64,000 nt of DNA from DASVRA01 sp036388855 (GTDB lineage Bacteria > Pseudomonadota > Alphaproteobacteria > Caulobacterales > Caulobacteraceae), in NCBI GenBank assembly GCA_036388855.1, contig DASVRA010000024.1, forward strand, positions 1 to 64,000, read 5' to 3'. The translations under genes were made by a program, and so were the position numbers. Numbering within the stretch: position 1 is the stretch's first letter; each line of letters opens with the position of its first letter. Shown piece after piece: positions 62,124 to 64,000 of the stretch. Below the pieces are notes generated by a model that saw nothing but the letters and a program-made list of their open reading frames with translations, was not told the origin of the DNA and did not search any database.

Positions 62124-62332
62124 TCCTGTAGCTATGCCGCTCCTCGGCAGGCCGGCAAAGGCTTGGCGAATGCCTTCCTCGCCCTTCGCTCCAGCGCACA
62201 GCCGCTATGATTCCGCGTTGATGTGAATGCGTCCTGCCCAGCGCCGCGCGGACGCCGGCTCGTTGTTTGACGGACTCGTTGGCGAGCCTCACAGGTAGCG
62301 GCATCGCGACCACGGAAGGAGTCCCGCGCCGC

Positions 62333-63241
62333 ATGGCAAAGCCGGCCCTCAACATCCTCCACTCGCCGAGCAAGAACTACGCGCTGGTCGGCCAGCAGCT
62401 CACCGGGATCATCAAGCGGCACCTGCCGCCGGGCTCCTACACCGAGACGGTGGGCGAACGCCGGCCCAAGGCGACCAACTTCAGCCTGTTCATCGCGCGC
62501 GATCCGGACGTGCTGATGTCGCACGGCGCGGCGGACAAGAATTATCTCTACAAGAAGGACGAGGGCGGGCAGCGCATCATCAACGGCATGCGCCATGTGC
62601 TGACGCCGGGGCCGTGGCTGCGCGAGCGGCTGCTGAACTCCAAGAGCATCAAACTCTCGCCAAGCCAGATCCACAGCGTCGGCTGGCCGCGCCTGGACGA
62701 CCTCCTTCCGCTGCAGCAGGCGCGTCCGGCAGAGCCGCGCGAGCGACCGAAGGTGCTCTGGGCGCCGACCCACGACTATGCGCGGCGAGGCGTCGACGAG
62801 TTGTCGACTTCCTCCTATCCGGAGTTCGAGCAGTACCTGCCCCGGTTGCGCGAGCACTTCGACGTGGCGGTCTCGCTGCACCCGCGCAACCGCAGCGCCA
62901 AGTCGCCCACGGTCGATCAGTTGATCGAGGCCGACTACGTGATTTCGGATTTTGGCACTATGGTCTACGAGGCCTGGGCGCTCGGCAAGCCGGTGCTGTT
63001 TCCCACCTGGATCATCGGTGAGCGGATCGTCGAGCACCTGAAGACCGCGGCCGAGGCGGCCATCTTCAGGGACCGCATCGGCCTCCACCCGAACAGCATC
63101 GACGAAGCCATCGAAATGCTGCGCGCCCGCCCCACCCTCGACAGCCGCACGATCGCCTTCCGCGACGAGTATCTGGACCCGGCCTACCTCGGGACCAGCG
63201 GTCGGCGCGTGGCGGAACTGCTCCTGGAGCTGTCCAGCTGA
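62333..63241 (+). CDS. CDP-glycerol glycerophosphotransferase-like protein
   Basis: 302 residues. VLMSHGAADKNYLYKKDEGG, VLTPGPWLRERLL, VLWAPTHDYARRGVDELSTS and the C-terminal VISDFGTMVYEAWALGKPVL with FPTWIIGERIVEHLKTAAEA follow the glycosyltransferase-B-like pattern of the glycerophosphotransferase family (teichoic-acid-type and alphaproteobacterial surface glycans). ATG 62333 chosen; an upstream start at 62267 is possible. Next to a sulfotransferase, suggesting decoration of a surface polymer. Confidence 0.75.
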   Translation: MAKPALNILHSPSKNYALVGQQLTGIIKRHLPPGSYTETVGERRPKATNFSLFIARDPDVLMSHGAADKNYLYKKDEGGQRIINGMRHVLTPGPWLRERLLNSKSIKLSPSQIHSVGWPRLDDLLPLQQARPAEPRERPKVLWAPTHDYARRGVDELSTSSYPEFEQYLPRLREHFDVAVSLHPRNRSAKSPTVDQLIEADYVISDFGTMVYEAWALGKPVLFPTWIIGERIVEHLKTAAEAAIFRDRIGLHPNSIDEAIEMLRARPTLDSRTIAFRDEYLDPAYLGTSGRRVAELLLELSS

Positions 63242-63255
63242 CGGCAGGCCTCGGC

Positions 63256-64000
63256 CTAGACCGACAGGAAGCACTCACCCCACTTGCGGCGCAGGTAGGT
63301 GAGTTCCTGGTTGTATTTCTGGTCGCACTGGTCCTGCAGGCCCTTGTCGAGCAGGTGCTTGCGGCTGTCGTCCGAGCGTGGCGCGCCCTCCTGCAGGAGC
63401 TTGCGCAGCCGCTTGCGCAGCTCCGAGACCTTCTTGGGGCCTAGTTCCTTGCGCCGCTGCCAAAGCACTCGGTTCCACATCGACGCCAGAGGCAGAACGT
63501 CGGGGGCGTAGGAGACGTTAACCGGCGCCGTCGAGGGAATCTTCAACTGGCTGGCCTCGGCGCCCGCCGTCTCGATCATCTTCTTGATGTGCTCCACCGG
63601 CGCGGCCTTGAAGTCCTCGTAGGTCCACAGGCTAACCTTCTCGGCGCCGAAGGCCTCGATTAAATGCTCGACCACCGGCACCCAGCTCAATTGGTCAACG
63701 TCGACCCGCTCGATATATTCGGCGAAGTCGAAGGTGGCGCCGTTGTAGACCAGCCAGTTGTAGCTCGACTCAAGGTAACCCCCCGGATTGCGCACGGCGA
63801 AACCGACGCTGACGTCCGTGTCCCCCAATCCCCGCTTCAGCAGCCTGATCATGTGCCGGTGGCTAGGGTAGATCTTGCCGGCGCCCCTGACGCTCATCTT
63901 GCCCAGGATGGTTTCCGAGGTAAGCAGGTGGTTGGCCTTGCCGTCGCGGACCTTGTTCAGCATCTGCAGGAACAGGTTCGCCGGCTCTGATTCGTCCTCG
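63256..64000 (-). CDS. Sulfotransferase-like protein, cut by window end
   Basis: At least 248 residues on the minus strand; the N terminus lies beyond 64000 (the frame remains open to the edge as EDESEPANLFLQ before an internal Met). SVGFAVRNPGGYLESSYNWL is the 3'-phosphate-binding region (R-N-P...S) of sulfotransferases, and LWTYEDFKAAPVEHIKKMIE follows as usual. The C terminus is charged and helical (KLLQEGAPRSDDSRKHLLDK). The PAPS-binding P-loop would be outside the window. Acceptor unknown. Confidence 0.75.
   Translation of the reverse strand, partial: EDESEPANLFLQMLNKVRDGKANHLLTSETILGKMSVRGAGKIYPSHRHMIRLLKRGLGDTDVSVGFAVRNPGGYLESSYNWLVYNGATFDFAEYIERVDVDQLSWVPVVEHLIEAFGAEKVSLWTYEDFKAAPVEHIKKMIETAGAEASQLKIPSTAPVNVSYAPDVLPLASMWNRVLWQRRKELGPKKVSELRKRLRKLLQEGAPRSDDSRKHLLDKGLQDQCDQKYNQELTYLRRKWGECFLSV

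Overview
The window is high-GC alphaproteobacterial chromosome (roughly 70% G+C by eye), most likely from Caulobacteraceae, in the Phenylobacterium/Caulobacter group. The evidence is the flagellar set flbY–flgJ-like–flgI facing fliX, with a GG-N10-GC sigma-54 promoter for flgI and a CtrA-type TTAACCAT half-site before fliX. The single-cysteine alphaproteobacterial DksA and the ftsE–ftsX–ydcF-like–plsC block fit the same assignment. Genus is inference.

Layout. 0.3–9.1 kb: glyoxalase-like protein, PA0069-type radical SAM protein, MFS transporter, flagellar P-ring and assembly genes, dksA, an L,D-transpeptidase and a Gly/Ser-rich exported protein. 9.3–18.5 kb: AraC regulator, M1-like peptidase, TIGR03032-like protein, a large FG-GAP/RTX protein, two GSTs and a DUF2306 membrane protein. 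18.77–21.99 kb: a complete 3.2-kb insertion element with 22-bp terminal inverted repeats, an 8-bp target duplication, an IS1-type DDE transposase and four cargo genes. 22.0–24.9 kb: an NTF2-like protein, a gene remnant and an AT-richer two-gene cassette (AAA/OLD-like ATPase plus TOPRIM/DUF4276-like protein), which looks like phage defence. 24.9–32.7 kb: clpB and three RTX proteins, one a serralysin-type metalloprotease.

32.8–40.8 kb: TauE/SafE permease, two tandem TadG-like proteins with beta-helix-like C termini, an orphan ParA-like ATPase, an alpha/beta hydrolase and an M20 amidohydrolase. 40.9–43.5 kb: an AT-richer single-gene insertion encoding a RloC/SMC-like ATPase with a zinc-hook CxxC, a second defence candidate. 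43.6–52.8 kb: zinc-ribbon remnant, a block of CCGGACTC repeats, hybrid histidine kinase, YaiI-family protein, hydrolase, lysC, M16 peptidase, an amidohydrolase with an inserted NTF2-like domain, and a cold-shock gene with a clear terminator. 52.9–64 kb: HerA/DUF853 ATPase, sulfotransferase, tRNA-Leu(UAA), MJ0042 zinc-ribbon protein, ftsEX cluster, pxpBCA (5-oxoproline use), a glycerophosphotransferase-like protein and a sulfotransferase cut by the window end.

How genes work together. flbY, flgJ-like, flgI and fliX serve basal-body assembly under cell-cycle control. ftsE/ftsX form a division-linked ABC complex. pxpBCA is one catabolic operon. Four RTX proteins share a related C-terminal tail and probably use one type I secretion system encoded elsewhere. 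The strongest candidates for undescribed biology are the ATPase/TOPRIM pair, the lone zinc-hook ATPase with an R-x3-E...H pattern in its C-terminal domain, and the cargo-bearing IS1-type element.
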